64,000 nucleotides of DNA from JBHGYD01 sp041920415 (GTDB lineage: Bacteria > Bacillota > Bacilli > Bacillales > Anoxybacillaceae): contig JBHGYD010000032.1 of assembly GCA_041920415.1 (NCBI GenBank), positions 50,265 through 114,264 of the forward strand. The letters are read 5' to 3'. Numbering within the stretch: the first letter of the stretch is position 1; every line of letters starts with the position of its first letter. The position numbers and the translations under genes are program-made. Below, in pieces: positions 33,766-42,215 of the stretch. The notes under the pieces were generated by a model. The model was not told where the DNA came from. It worked only from the letters and a program-made list of their open reading frames with translations, and did not search any database.

Positions 33766-33796
33766 AAAAAAACGCACTTGCCAGTAAAGCAAGTGC
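33766..33796 (-). terminator. terminator of the trehalose operon
   Basis: GCACTTGC / GCAAGTGC with a 7-base loop, followed by GTTTTTTTG on the minus strand, just after treR. Confidence 0.88.
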
Positions 33797-33800
33797 AGTT

Positions 33801-34517
33801 TTAATGATTTCTTCTCGCAAAATCCACAAACCGAAATTTATCTAGCCGATGCCTTGATTCAGTGAATTGGAATAAACTTGCATCTTCTAAATAAACGAAA
33901 TTTTTTACGACAACGACATGATCATACCCATTTAAGTCTAAATATTTTCGATCTTCATCATTCACTTTGTCGACAAACATTTCTTTTTTTGCAAAGCTAA
34001 TTTTCAATTTTAGCTTATTTTCAATATACTCGTAGATCGAATCTTCACAAATCTCTCGTGTCAAAACAGGGACAAATTTTTTATGGAAAAAATCTTTGTC
34101 TAAAATGATACGTTCTCCTTCAATTTCTCGAGAGCGAACAACTTTCCATATTTCATCTTTGTTCGTTACGTGCAAATGCTTTTTTAAATATTCATCCGGC
34201 TTGATGACCTCTAACTCATGAACAATCGTTTTCGCCGGCGTTTTCATTTTTTGTGCCAATTCTTTAAAGCTGACTAAGCCAGACACAGGAAAGTCGTATT
34301 TTCCGACATCGAGAACTATAGAACCTTTTCCTTTTATTTTTTGAATATAGCCGTGTTCAGATAAAAGGTTTAACGCCTTGCGAATGGTTTCCCGCGATGT
34401 TTCATATTGTTGAGATAATTCATTTTCAGAAGGAAGTTTATCGTTAGGTTGAAACGTTCCTTTGCGAATGTGAAATAAAATATCATTGTAAATAGCTAAA
34501 AACTTATTTTCTCTCAT
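33801..34517 (-). CDS. treR: trehalose operon repressor TreR (GntR/HutC family)
   Basis: 238 aa, the same length as B. subtilis TreR. Winged helix at residues 1-70 (PSENELSQQYETSRETIRKA, LNLLSEHGYIQKIKGKGS) and a UTRA effector domain that senses trehalose-6-phosphate (SREIEGERIILDKDFF, QFTESRHRLDKFRFVDFARR). The ATG at 34517 gives MRENKFLAIYNDI and has GGTG six bases upstream; an ATG overlapping the treA stop (34544) would add residues without homology. Last gene of the tre operon; operators lie at 38316-38368. Confidence 0.92.
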   Translation of the reverse strand: MRENKFLAIYNDILFHIRKGTFQPNDKLPSENELSQQYETSRETIRKALNLLSEHGYIQKIKGKGSIVLDVGKYDFPVSGLVSFKELAQKMKTPAKTIVHELEVIKPDEYLKKHLHVTNKDEIWKVVRSREIEGERIILDKDFFHKKFVPVLTREICEDSIYEYIENKLKLKISFAKKEMFVDKVNDEDRKYLDLNGYDHVVVVKNFVYLEDASLFQFTESRHRLDKFRFVDFARRNH

Positions 34518-34543
34518 GGTCATCACCGAATTGTATTGTACCA

Positions 34544-36232
34544 TTATTTTGTCAAGTGATAAACAATCGATTCATATGGGCGCAATACAATCGTTTGAAA
34601 ATGTTCTGGCGTGTCTTCATAGTTGGAAAGTAAAATGCGACTTGTATACCCGCTTACCTCTACATCGTTCGGCAAAATAAATGTCGTTTCTTTATCAAAG
34701 AAGTTGTTCACAACAAGAAGTTTCTCGTTTTCTCCATTTCGTACATACGCAAAAATATGCGGATGATCTTCTAATAGTAGTTGGTAGTCACCTGTTGTAA
34801 TAATGTCATATTCTTTTCGCAATTGAATAAGGCGCTGGTAATGATAAAAAATTGATGTTGGATCCTCAAGTGCCTTTTTCACATTAATATCTTTATAGTT
34901 CGATGCGACACGAATCCAAGGTGTACCGGTTGTAAAGCCTGCATGCTCACTTCCATCCCATTGCATCGGCGTGCGCGAATTATCTCGTGATTTACGTTTT
35001 AAAATCTCAAGCACTTCTTCTTCTGTTTTTCCTTGTTCTTGTAAAATACGGTACATATTTAATGATTCCACATCGCGATAGTCTTCAATTCGTTCAAATT
35101 TCGGGTCGGTCATGCCGATTTCTTCGCCTTGATAAATATAAGGTGTCCCTTGCATCATATGAATGACAGTTGCTAACATTTTGGCAGATTCCTTATGATA
35201 CTTTCCATCATCTCCGTACCGTGAAACAATGCGCGGTTGATCATGATTACACCAAAATAATGCGTTCCATCCACCGCCTTTTTGCATTTCTACTTGCCAT
35301 GTTGATAAAATTCGTTTGAGAGCGAGAAAATCGAAGTCAGCTACTGCCCATTTTTCTCCGTTTGGATAATCTACTTTTAAGTGATGGAAATTAAACGTCA
35401 TATTTAGCTCGTTTCGCTCCGGATTCGTATATTTAATACAATGGTCAATCGTTGTCGATGACATTTCCCCGACCGTCATAATGTCGTATTTCGAAAACAC
35501 TTCGCGATTCATTTCCTGTAAAAATTCGTGAATGCGCGGACCGTCTGTATAAAACTTCCGGCCATCTCCCGGCGGTACAGACCCGTCATCATCTAAAAAG
35601 CGTTGATCTTTAGATAGCAAATTAATGACATCTAAGCGAAATCCATCAATGCCTTTTTGAAACCAAAAATGCATCATCTCATAAATGCGACGGCGAAGCG
35701 CTTCGTTCTCCCAGTTCAAATCCGCTTGCGTTACGTCAAATAAATGCAAGTAATATTGCCCTGTTTGTTCATCGTACTCCCAAGCTGAACCGCCAAATTT
35801 AGATTCCCAGTTTGTTGGAGCACTGCCATCTGGTTTGCCATCTTTCCAAATATAAAAATCACGATACGGATTGTCTTTGGAAGAGCGAGCCTGTTGGAAC
35901 CACTCATGGTCGGTCGAGGTGTGGTTCACGACCATATCCATAATGATTTTCATGTCGCGTTGATGGACTTCCGAGACTAATCGTTCAAAATCTTCCATCG
36001 TGCCATACTCATGATGAATTTGAAAATAGTCGCTAATATCGTAACCATTATCTCGCTGTGGGGATTGATAAATCGGCGTTAGCCAAATCACGTCGACTCC
36101 AAGCGTTTTTAAATAATCGAGTTTTTCAATAATACCCTGTAAATCACCAATCCCATCACCATTCGTATCGTTGAAGCTTTTCGGATAAATTTGATAAACG
36201 ACCGCTTTTTTCCACCACGGTTGTTTGTTCAT
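34544..36232 (-). CDS. treA: trehalose-6-phosphate hydrolase
   Basis: Splits imported trehalose-6-phosphate into glucose and glucose-6-phosphate. GH13 enzyme: VVYQIYPKSFNDTNGDGIGD, DMVVNHTSTDHEWF, GFRLDVINLLSK (nucleophile Asp), TVGEMSST (acid/base Glu) and FWCNHDQPRIVSRYG. At 562 aa it is the usual size. The ATG at 36232 has GAGGTGG eight bases upstream. Between treP and treR. Confidence 0.95.
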   Translation of the reverse strand: MNKQPWWKKAVVYQIYPKSFNDTNGDGIGDLQGIIEKLDYLKTLGVDVIWLTPIYQSPQRDNGYDISDYFQIHHEYGTMEDFERLVSEVHQRDMKIIMDMVVNHTSTDHEWFQQARSSKDNPYRDFYIWKDGKPDGSAPTNWESKFGGSAWEYDEQTGQYYLHLFDVTQADLNWENEALRRRIYEMMHFWFQKGIDGFRLDVINLLSKDQRFLDDDGSVPPGDGRKFYTDGPRIHEFLQEMNREVFSKYDIMTVGEMSSTTIDHCIKYTNPERNELNMTFNFHHLKVDYPNGEKWAVADFDFLALKRILSTWQVEMQKGGGWNALFWCNHDQPRIVSRYGDDGKYHKESAKMLATVIHMMQGTPYIYQGEEIGMTDPKFERIEDYRDVESLNMYRILQEQGKTEEEVLEILKRKSRDNSRTPMQWDGSEHAGFTTGTPWIRVASNYKDINVKKALEDPTSIFYHYQRLIQLRKEYDIITTGDYQLLLEDHPHIFAYVRNGENEKLLVVNNFFDKETTFILPNDVEVSGYTSRILLSNYEDTPEHFQTIVLRPYESIVYHLTK

Positions 36233-36310
36233 TATTGACACCACCTCTATATACATTGATAAAAACGATACCATTGGTGAAAACGTAACCCACCAATGGT
36301 ACCTTCATCG

Positions 36311-37726
36311 TTATTGCTTTTCTTTTTGAAACTTGCCGAACAGAAATGTCAATACAAACGGAACGGCAATCGCGATCGCCATCCCGATAAAGAACGGCGT
36401 CCATTTTTGCGGAACAATCGATAAAAACCCTGGCAATCCACCAACACCGATCGATGGTGCTAATACTTTATTAATCGTAATGAACATTCCCGCAATCGCC
36501 GCACCCGTCATCGCTGAAACGAACGGATATCGAAAGCGCAAATTCACACCAAACATCGCTGGCTCCGTAATGCCAAGATAAGCAGATACAGCCGAAGTGA
36601 ATGATAACCCTTTTAACTTCTCATCTTTTGCTAAAAACATCATCGCTAACGCAGCTGAACCTTGCGCAATGTTAGACATAACGAGAATAGGCCATAGGAA
36701 TGTGCCGCCCGTGCTTGAAATAAGTTGTAAATCAACAGGTAAGAATGTATGGTGCATTCCTGTTACAACTAACGGAGCATATAAAGCGCCGTATAAAAAT
36801 CCGCCAATCGCTGGGACATTGTGAAAAATACTAACAAATACATTTGTAATCGCATTACCGATCGCAAACGTAACAGGACCAATCGCGATAAACGCTAAAA
36901 ATCCGGTAATGAGTAACGAAAGCGGAGCGACAAGCAACAATTGAAACGCATCTGGAATCCGTTTACGCAAAAATTGTTCAATTTTTGCTAATACATAAGA
37001 CGCCACTAATACCGGTAATACTTGACCTTGATAACCAACTTTTTGTACCGCAAAGCCAAATAAATTCCAGACAGGAATATCTCCTTTTTCCTTCGCAGCT
37101 CCCCATCCCCACGCATTTAACAGGTCAGGGTGTACAAGCATAAGTCCAAGCACGATACCTAATAATGGGCTGCCACCAAATTTCGTTACCGCTGACCAAC
37201 CAATGAGTCCTGGTAAAAAGACGAACGCTGTATTCGCAATTAAATTAATCATGCTTGCAAGGTCCGCCCATTCTTTATGGACTTCAACAAATGATTTTCC
37301 TTCATAAAAAATACCGGGTCCGGTTAAAATATTGTTAATCCCCATTAACAAACCAGCTGTAACGATTGCTGGTAGAATTGGAATAAAAATATCCGCTAAT
37401 GTTTTAATGGCGCGTTGTAATGGATTTAAGTTTGCTTCCGCCGCATCCTTGATTTCTTGTTTTGTCGCTCGACCAATACCAGTCATTTCAACCATTTCAT
37501 TATATACTTTATCGACAAGTCCTTGACCGATAACGACTTGGAATTGACCGTTAGCAGAAAACGATCCTTTCACAATGTCAATATTTTCTAATGCTTCTTT
37601 ATTCACTTTTCCTTCGTCTTTTAACGCAAATCGCAAACGAGTGACGCAATGGGTCGCTGCAATAATGTTTTCTTTTCCACCTATTGCTTGCACGATTTGT
37701 TTCACCGATTGTTTGTTAACATTCAT
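36311..37726 (-). CDS. treP: PTS trehalose transporter, EIIBC
   Basis: Imports and phosphorylates trehalose. The EIIB domain is at 1-85 with the phospho-Cys in AATHCVTRLRFAL (about residue 27). EIIC follows with about ten helices (LADIFIPILPAIVTAGLLMG, GTFLWPILVMSNIAQGSAAL, GITEPAMFGVNLRFRYPF). No EIIA domain is fused, so an external glucose-type EIIA is needed; the broken gene just upstream could once have supplied it. 471 aa, complete. Confidence 0.94.
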   Translation of the reverse strand: MNVNKQSVKQIVQAIGGKENIIAATHCVTRLRFALKDEGKVNKEALENIDIVKGSFSANGQFQVVIGQGLVDKVYNEMVEMTGIGRATKQEIKDAAEANLNPLQRAIKTLADIFIPILPAIVTAGLLMGINNILTGPGIFYEGKSFVEVHKEWADLASMINLIANTAFVFLPGLIGWSAVTKFGGSPLLGIVLGLMLVHPDLLNAWGWGAAKEKGDIPVWNLFGFAVQKVGYQGQVLPVLVASYVLAKIEQFLRKRIPDAFQLLLVAPLSLLITGFLAFIAIGPVTFAIGNAITNVFVSIFHNVPAIGGFLYGALYAPLVVTGMHHTFLPVDLQLISSTGGTFLWPILVMSNIAQGSAALAMMFLAKDEKLKGLSFTSAVSAYLGITEPAMFGVNLRFRYPFVSAMTGAAIAGMFITINKVLAPSIGVGGLPGFLSIVPQKWTPFFIGMAIAIAVPFVLTFLFGKFQKEKQ

Positions 37727-37785
37727 TGGTATAAACCTCCGGTAATCGTTTTCATTTTACTCTAAAAAATATGACTCTCTCAGTG

Positions 37786-38271
37786 TTACTTGTAATAAAG
37801 CACTTTGACCTGTAACGCATTTTTCTTCAGATAAAGTTTCCATACTTTACTTTCCATCATCTCACTGTTCGTAATAATCATCGGCGTCACAATACTTGCT
37901 GCTTTCTTTTTGATAAAGTCTAAATCAAAAGAAAGTAATAAATCCCCTTTTTCACTGAATCTCCACTCTTCACATGAACAGTAAATCCTTTTCCGTTCAG
38001 CAACACCGTTTCTAGTCCAATACGAATGAGAATCTCTAACCCTTTTTCAGATAAACTACTTATTGCGTGTTTTGAATGAAAAATGTTAATGACTTGACCA
38101 TCTACTGAAGATACTACTTTTCCTTCGCTCGGAACAATGGCAAACCCATCTCCCAAAAACTTTTGTGAAAATGTAAGGTTAGGTGCTTTTTCTATAGGTA
38201 TGACGTTTCCGTTCAGTGGAGCGAATAAAGTTTCTTCTTTCTTTTCCTTTCCTAAGCAAATTGAGTAACAT
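37786..38271 (-). pseudogene. glucose-type PTS EIIA, first gene of the tre operon, frameshifted
   Basis: ATG 38271 with GGAGGGG upstream reads MLLNLLRKGK, then the frame shifts to EETLFAPLNGNVIPIEK, LGDGFAIVPSEGKVVSSVDG, ISSLSEKGLEILIRIGLETV (phospho-His region HSKHAI, with IRIGLETV) and FTVHVKSGDSVKKG. A second shift in an A/G run near 37940 leads to LLSFDLDFIKKKAASIVTPM and a normal end. Both shifts lie in A/G-rich runs, so a sequencing error is possible. Confidence 0.75.
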
Positions 38272-38297
38272 ATAGTCCCCTCCTATTAAACGCTTAC

Positions 38298-38311
38298 ATT
38301 AAGCGCTTACA
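38298..38311. promoter_or_regulatory. cre-like site (CcpA) of the tre operon
   Basis: ATTAAGCGCTTACA matches 12 of 14 positions of the cre consensus; a second similar TTAAACGCTTACAT overlaps upstream. It lies between the promoter and the first gene, a place for catabolite repression. Confidence 0.55.
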
Positions 38312-38315
38312 TAAA

Positions 38316-38331
38316 ACTTGTATATACATGT
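38316..38331. promoter_or_regulatory. TreR operator 1
   Basis: ACTTGTATATACATGT, a near palindrome with the TTGTATATACAA core of tre boxes, one mismatch. Confidence 0.75.
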
Positions 38332-38345
38332 ACTACTCGTTTTTA

Positions 38346-38374
38346 ATTTTAACTTGTATATACAAGTTCGTCAA
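38346..38374 (-). promoter_or_regulatory. promoter of the tre operon with TreR operator 2 as its spacer
   Basis: Minus strand TTGACG (38374-38369), 17 bp, TAAAAT (38351-38346). The spacer is occupied by the perfect palindrome AACTTGTATATACAAGTT (38351-38368), so bound TreR would block RNA polymerase directly. Confidence 0.8.
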
Positions 38375-38498
38375 CAAAATTTTTAATTAATGATAGATGT
38401 TTTATTTTGTAATCTTTTGTCAAATGGCAGGAATTTATAAAAGAGGCTAGGAATTTAAAAGAAAACTATTATTTCACAAAGGAAGGATGAAACAATTA

Positions 38499-39218
38499 AT
38501 GGAGTTATATACGTTTAGCGAAGCGGCCAAAAAAATTGGCATCTCCCACCGCATGCTGAAACAGTGGGAAAAAGAGTTTACAAATTTGATGCAGGTTCCA
38601 AGAACGAAACAAGGAGCACGTATTTATACCAATGATCAGCTTGAATTTTTTAATAAGATAAAAGAACTGACCGAAAAAAAGTACAACAAACAAGAAATAT
38701 ATTGTTATTTCGAAGCAAAACAAAAACAGGCAGATTACCGTGAAAGAACGGAAATCGAAACGATAATCATGGAGGGAGAAGTCATCGAAGCTCCTCTTTC
38801 TTCTCAAAAAAACTCCCCGCCAGCACTCGAGCACGTAAAACATGAACTCATTGAGCAAGTAAGACTTATAAAAGAAGAGGTTTCCAATGAGATAAAACAA
38901 ACATCTGATACCCTTCAGCAAATCGCTGTGGATGTAAGAAACTATATAAATCACTTGCAAAATGAAGCTGTTTCTGTCACCAATACGCTTTCCCAATCCA
39001 TTGAGCAATGGACGGAGAGCACGAATGACATTCATGAAAAACTAGAACATATGGTAGAATTCTGGAAAGAAGAAAAGGAATACTCCATTCAAGAGAGAAG
39101 GCAACAGCAACAAGAAATTATGGAGCGAGAAAAAGCATTTCGTGAGCTTGTGCTTTCGTTTCGTCAAGCAGCTAGCACAGGGATCAAAAAACAAAAAAAA
39201 TGGTGGAGATTTTGGTAA
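38499..39218 (+). CDS. MerR-type HTH coiled-coil protein (RacA-like / DUF3967 type)
   Basis: 239 aa. An N-terminal MerR helix-turn-helix (YTFSEAAKKIGISHRMLKQW, GARIYTNDQLEFFNKIKEL), a long charged coiled coil (residues 105-215) and a basic-aromatic end KKQKKWWRFW. The plan is that of RacA and related DNA-binding proteins whose C-terminus may contact membrane or a partner. ATG 38499 is chosen by homology; the ATG at 38487 abuts the AAAGGAAGG ribosome site. Function is uncertain: chromosome anchoring or plasmid/prophage regulation. Confidence 0.65.
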   Translation: MELYTFSEAAKKIGISHRMLKQWEKEFTNLMQVPRTKQGARIYTNDQLEFFNKIKELTEKKYNKQEIYCYFEAKQKQADYRERTEIETIIMEGEVIEAPLSSQKNSPPALEHVKHELIEQVRLIKEEVSNEIKQTSDTLQQIAVDVRNYINHLQNEAVSVTNTLSQSIEQWTESTNDIHEKLEHMVEFWKEEKEYSIQERRQQQQEIMEREKAFRELVLSFRQAASTGIKKQKKWWRFW

Positions 39219-39280
39219 CGTAATAAACCTCCCCCTCCTACACGTCGTTTCAAGGAGAGAGACTTCTCGGAAAAGGTGTT

Positions 39281-39319
39281 AAAAAATGCAAGCATCCAAA
39301 GTGAATGCTTGCATTTTTT
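39281..39319. terminator. shared bidirectional terminator
   Basis: AAAAAATGCAAGCAT / ATGCTTGCATTTTTT with a 9-base loop between convergent genes. Confidence 0.9.
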
Positions 39320-39331
39320 ATGTACCCCTTA

Positions 39332-39706
39332 TCAAGAGCGGCGATCATTATGAAGGAACGCATACCGCTTAATTTCACTAATTAAGATTTCTTCTTGTTC
39401 ACGAGAAAGCAATAACTGTAATCCATAATAATAATGGTTCGCAAATTTTTTTTGCCATACGAATGTTCCTAAAAAATTAAATTCCACCTCATTTAGCATA
39501 AATGTAATTTCCGTTTGAATGACTTTTGGATGAGGGGGAATATTGTAAGTTGTTTCGATTTTCATCCCTCTCGGACTAATATCATGAATTTCCGCCGTTC
39601 CTTTTTCGCTTTCAATCTCCTTATCGTCAATGCGCACAATACGGAACACACAAGGGATGGGTTGACCAAATTGATAGCGAAACGCTTCTTGTCTTTTAAA
39701 TCGCAC
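39332..39706 (-). CDS. PilZ-domain c-di-GMP binding protein
   Basis: 124 aa. An RxxxR-like start (FKRQEAFRYQF) and the second binding loop DISPRGMKI match PilZ, followed by the beta barrel (VIQTEITFMLNEVEFNFLGT, FVWQKKFANHYYYGLQLL). GTG start with GAGGGGA five bases upstream. No partner domain; a c-di-GMP receptor of unknown target. Confidence 0.8.
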   Translation of the reverse strand: MRFKRQEAFRYQFGQPIPCVFRIVRIDDKEIESEKGTAEIHDISPRGMKIETTYNIPPHPKVIQTEITFMLNEVEFNFLGTFVWQKKFANHYYYGLQLLLSREQEEILISEIKRYAFLHNDRRS

Positions 39707-39776
39707 GAAAATCCCCTCTTCCCCCCAAAATATGTTAATATATCATATCCCCGTCTTTTTATGTTTATTATAATAG

Positions 39777-42212
39777 TCATGTTTCTTTGTTGTGAATCTC
39801 GATCCACATTTCTGTTACTTCACCGGCTTCTTCACTGTCGACAACAAACGTTCCATTGCTATAGCGATCAGTGAGTCGTAATTGCGAAAGCGGAATCGTT
39901 TCCTTTTCTCCTTTTTCCGTCCGCAGCACGATCTCACCATGGTCACTTGCCGTTATGAATGATGCGACAATTCGATGCGGGTTTGTCTTTAATTCACGAA
40001 GTAGCACAACTCCCCGCTTGGCTCGAGACGACTTTTCAAATTCGCTAAGCGACATTTTTTTCACCGCTCCACGTTGCGTAGCAATCACAATCTGTATCGA
40101 ACCTTCAGCAACGATGGAATGAGCAGCGACAACAAAGTCATTTTCTTTTAAATGAATCCCTTTCACTCCAGCAGCACGCACACCGACCACGCTAATTTCT
40201 TCTTCACTAAACCATAACCCATATCCTTGGTTTGTAATAAAGAAAATATCTTGTTTTCCATCCGTTACATAAACATTTACAACTTCATCATCATCTTTTA
40301 AGTTAAGCGCTACTAACGGTCGCGTATAACGTTGTACTTTGTATTGCCTTAATTCCGTTCGCTTTACCATTCCTTGTTTCGTAGCAAAGATAAGGTCTAG
40401 TGGCTGTTCAAAATCTTTCACAGGAATTGCTGCAACGATTTCGTCTTCTCGCTCTAATGGAACGAGATTGGAAATATGCTGTCCTAACTCTTTCCAGCGA
40501 ATATCCGGCAATTCATGTACAGGGCAATATATATAGTTGCCGCGACGGGTGAATAAAAGCAACACATCGGTTGTATTCATCTCAAGTTGCGCCAGCAGGC
40601 GATCCGATTCCTTCATTCCGAAGTCTTGACCGTTTGAAGCCGCGTACGAACGAAGGCTCGTTCGCTTCACATATCCTTCTTTCGTCACCGTTACGATCAC
40701 ATCTTCCGCTGGAATCATCACTTCAAGGTTGATTTTAATTTCCTCGATTTCGTTTTCAATAACCGTTCTCCGCTCATCCGCATACGTCTTTTTCATTTTT
40801 TTCAATTCCGACTTAATGACGGACAGCAATTTCTTTTCACTCGCCAAAATCGCAGTGAGTTCACTAATTTTTTTAGCAAGTTCCTCCGCTTCTTGTTTCA
40901 GCGCAGTAATATCCGTATTCGTTAAGCGATATAACTGCAATGAGACAATCGCTTCCGCTTGCGGCTCAGTAAACTCATACTTAGCGATTAAATTGTCTTT
41001 CGCATCGCGTTTATCTTTCGAAGCGCGGATCGTTGCAATCACTTCATCAAGAATCGATAAAGCTTTCATTAATCCTTCTACGATATGCTCACGTTCGCGC
41101 GCTTTTGTCAGCTCATATTGCGAACGGTTGGTCACAACTTCTTTCTGGTGTTCAATATATGCATCTAACAACTCTGGAAGGCTTAAAAGTTTTGGACGAC
41201 GCTCGTGGATGGCAACCATGTTAAAGTTATACGGCACTTGTAAATCTGTATTTTTGTATAAGTAGTTTAATATTCCTTCCGCGTCCGCTTCTTTCTTTAG
41301 TTCGATGACGATTCTTAACCCTGTACGATCCGTTTCATCACGCACTTCAGAAATTCCTTCTAATTTTCGATCTAAACGAAGCTCATCAATTTTTTTGACA
41401 AGATTTGCTTTATTCACTTCATACGGAATTTCGGTAATGACGATTTGTTTTTTTCCACCTTTTAGTGATTCAATCGTTGCTTTACCACGAATGATAATTT
41501 TCCCTTTTCCGGTTTCGTATGCTTTTTTAATGCCATCTTTTCCTTGAATAATCCCACCAGTTGGAAAATCCGGTCCATGGAGAACCGTCATTAAATCATC
41601 AACCGTGCAATTAGGCTTGTCAATGCGCATCATGACCGCATCAATCACTTCTCCTAAATGATGCGGTGGAATTTCCGTTGCATATCCGGCAGAAATTCCT
41701 GTAGAACCATTCACAAGCAAATTCGGGAACATCGCTGGCAAAACAACTGGTTCTTTGCTTGTGTCATCAAAGTTAGGTACGAATTCCACTGTTTGTTTGT
41801 CAATATCTCGCAATAGCTCAGAAGCAATCGCGGAAAGACGGGCTTCCGTATAACGCATCGCTGCCGGAGGGTCGCCATCGATGCTTCCGTTATTTCCATG
41901 CATTTCAATTAAAATGTTACGTAATTTCCAATCTTGGCTCATCCGCACCATCGCTTCGTAAACAGAGGAGTCACCATGTGGATGGAAGTTACCAATGACA
42001 TTTCCGACCGTTTTCGCCGCTTTGCGAAACCCTTTATCAGCGGTGTTTCCGTCGACATACATCGCATATAAAATTCGGCGCTGCACCGGTTTTAAACCGT
42101 CGCGCACATCAGGAAGCGCCCGTTCTTGAATAATGTATTTACTATAACGTCCAAAACGGTCGCCTAATACATCTTCTAATGGTAAGTCTAAAAATCTTTC
42201 TGTTTGTGCCAT
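39777..42212 (-). CDS. parC: DNA topoisomerase IV subunit A
   Basis: Cuts and rejoins DNA to decatenate daughter chromosomes. It has the quinolone-pocket sequence GNFHPHGDSSVYEAMVRM and the catalytic Tyr in AAMRYTEARLS (about residue 120), then a coiled coil and a C-terminal beta-pinwheel (blade motifs YVKRTSLRSY, GMVKRTELRQY, GAVKKMSLSEF). 811 aa is normal for Bacillus. It starts three bases after the parE stop, so the two are cotranscribed and coupled. Confidence 0.97.
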   Translation of the reverse strand: MAQTERFLDLPLEDVLGDRFGRYSKYIIQERALPDVRDGLKPVQRRILYAMYVDGNTADKGFRKAAKTVGNVIGNFHPHGDSSVYEAMVRMSQDWKLRNILIEMHGNNGSIDGDPPAAMRYTEARLSAIASELLRDIDKQTVEFVPNFDDTSKEPVVLPAMFPNLLVNGSTGISAGYATEIPPHHLGEVIDAVMMRIDKPNCTVDDLMTVLHGPDFPTGGIIQGKDGIKKAYETGKGKIIIRGKATIESLKGGKKQIVITEIPYEVNKANLVKKIDELRLDRKLEGISEVRDETDRTGLRIVIELKKEADAEGILNYLYKNTDLQVPYNFNMVAIHERRPKLLSLPELLDAYIEHQKEVVTNRSQYELTKAREREHIVEGLMKALSILDEVIATIRASKDKRDAKDNLIAKYEFTEPQAEAIVSLQLYRLTNTDITALKQEAEELAKKISELTAILASEKKLLSVIKSELKKMKKTYADERRTVIENEIEEIKINLEVMIPAEDVIVTVTKEGYVKRTSLRSYAASNGQDFGMKESDRLLAQLEMNTTDVLLLFTRRGNYIYCPVHELPDIRWKELGQHISNLVPLEREDEIVAAIPVKDFEQPLDLIFATKQGMVKRTELRQYKVQRYTRPLVALNLKDDDEVVNVYVTDGKQDIFFITNQGYGLWFSEEEISVVGVRAAGVKGIHLKENDFVVAAHSIVAEGSIQIVIATQRGAVKKMSLSEFEKSSRAKRGVVLLRELKTNPHRIVASFITASDHGEIVLRTEKGEKETIPLSQLRLTDRYSNGTFVVDSEEAGEVTEMWIEIHNKET

Positions 42213-42215
42213 GCA

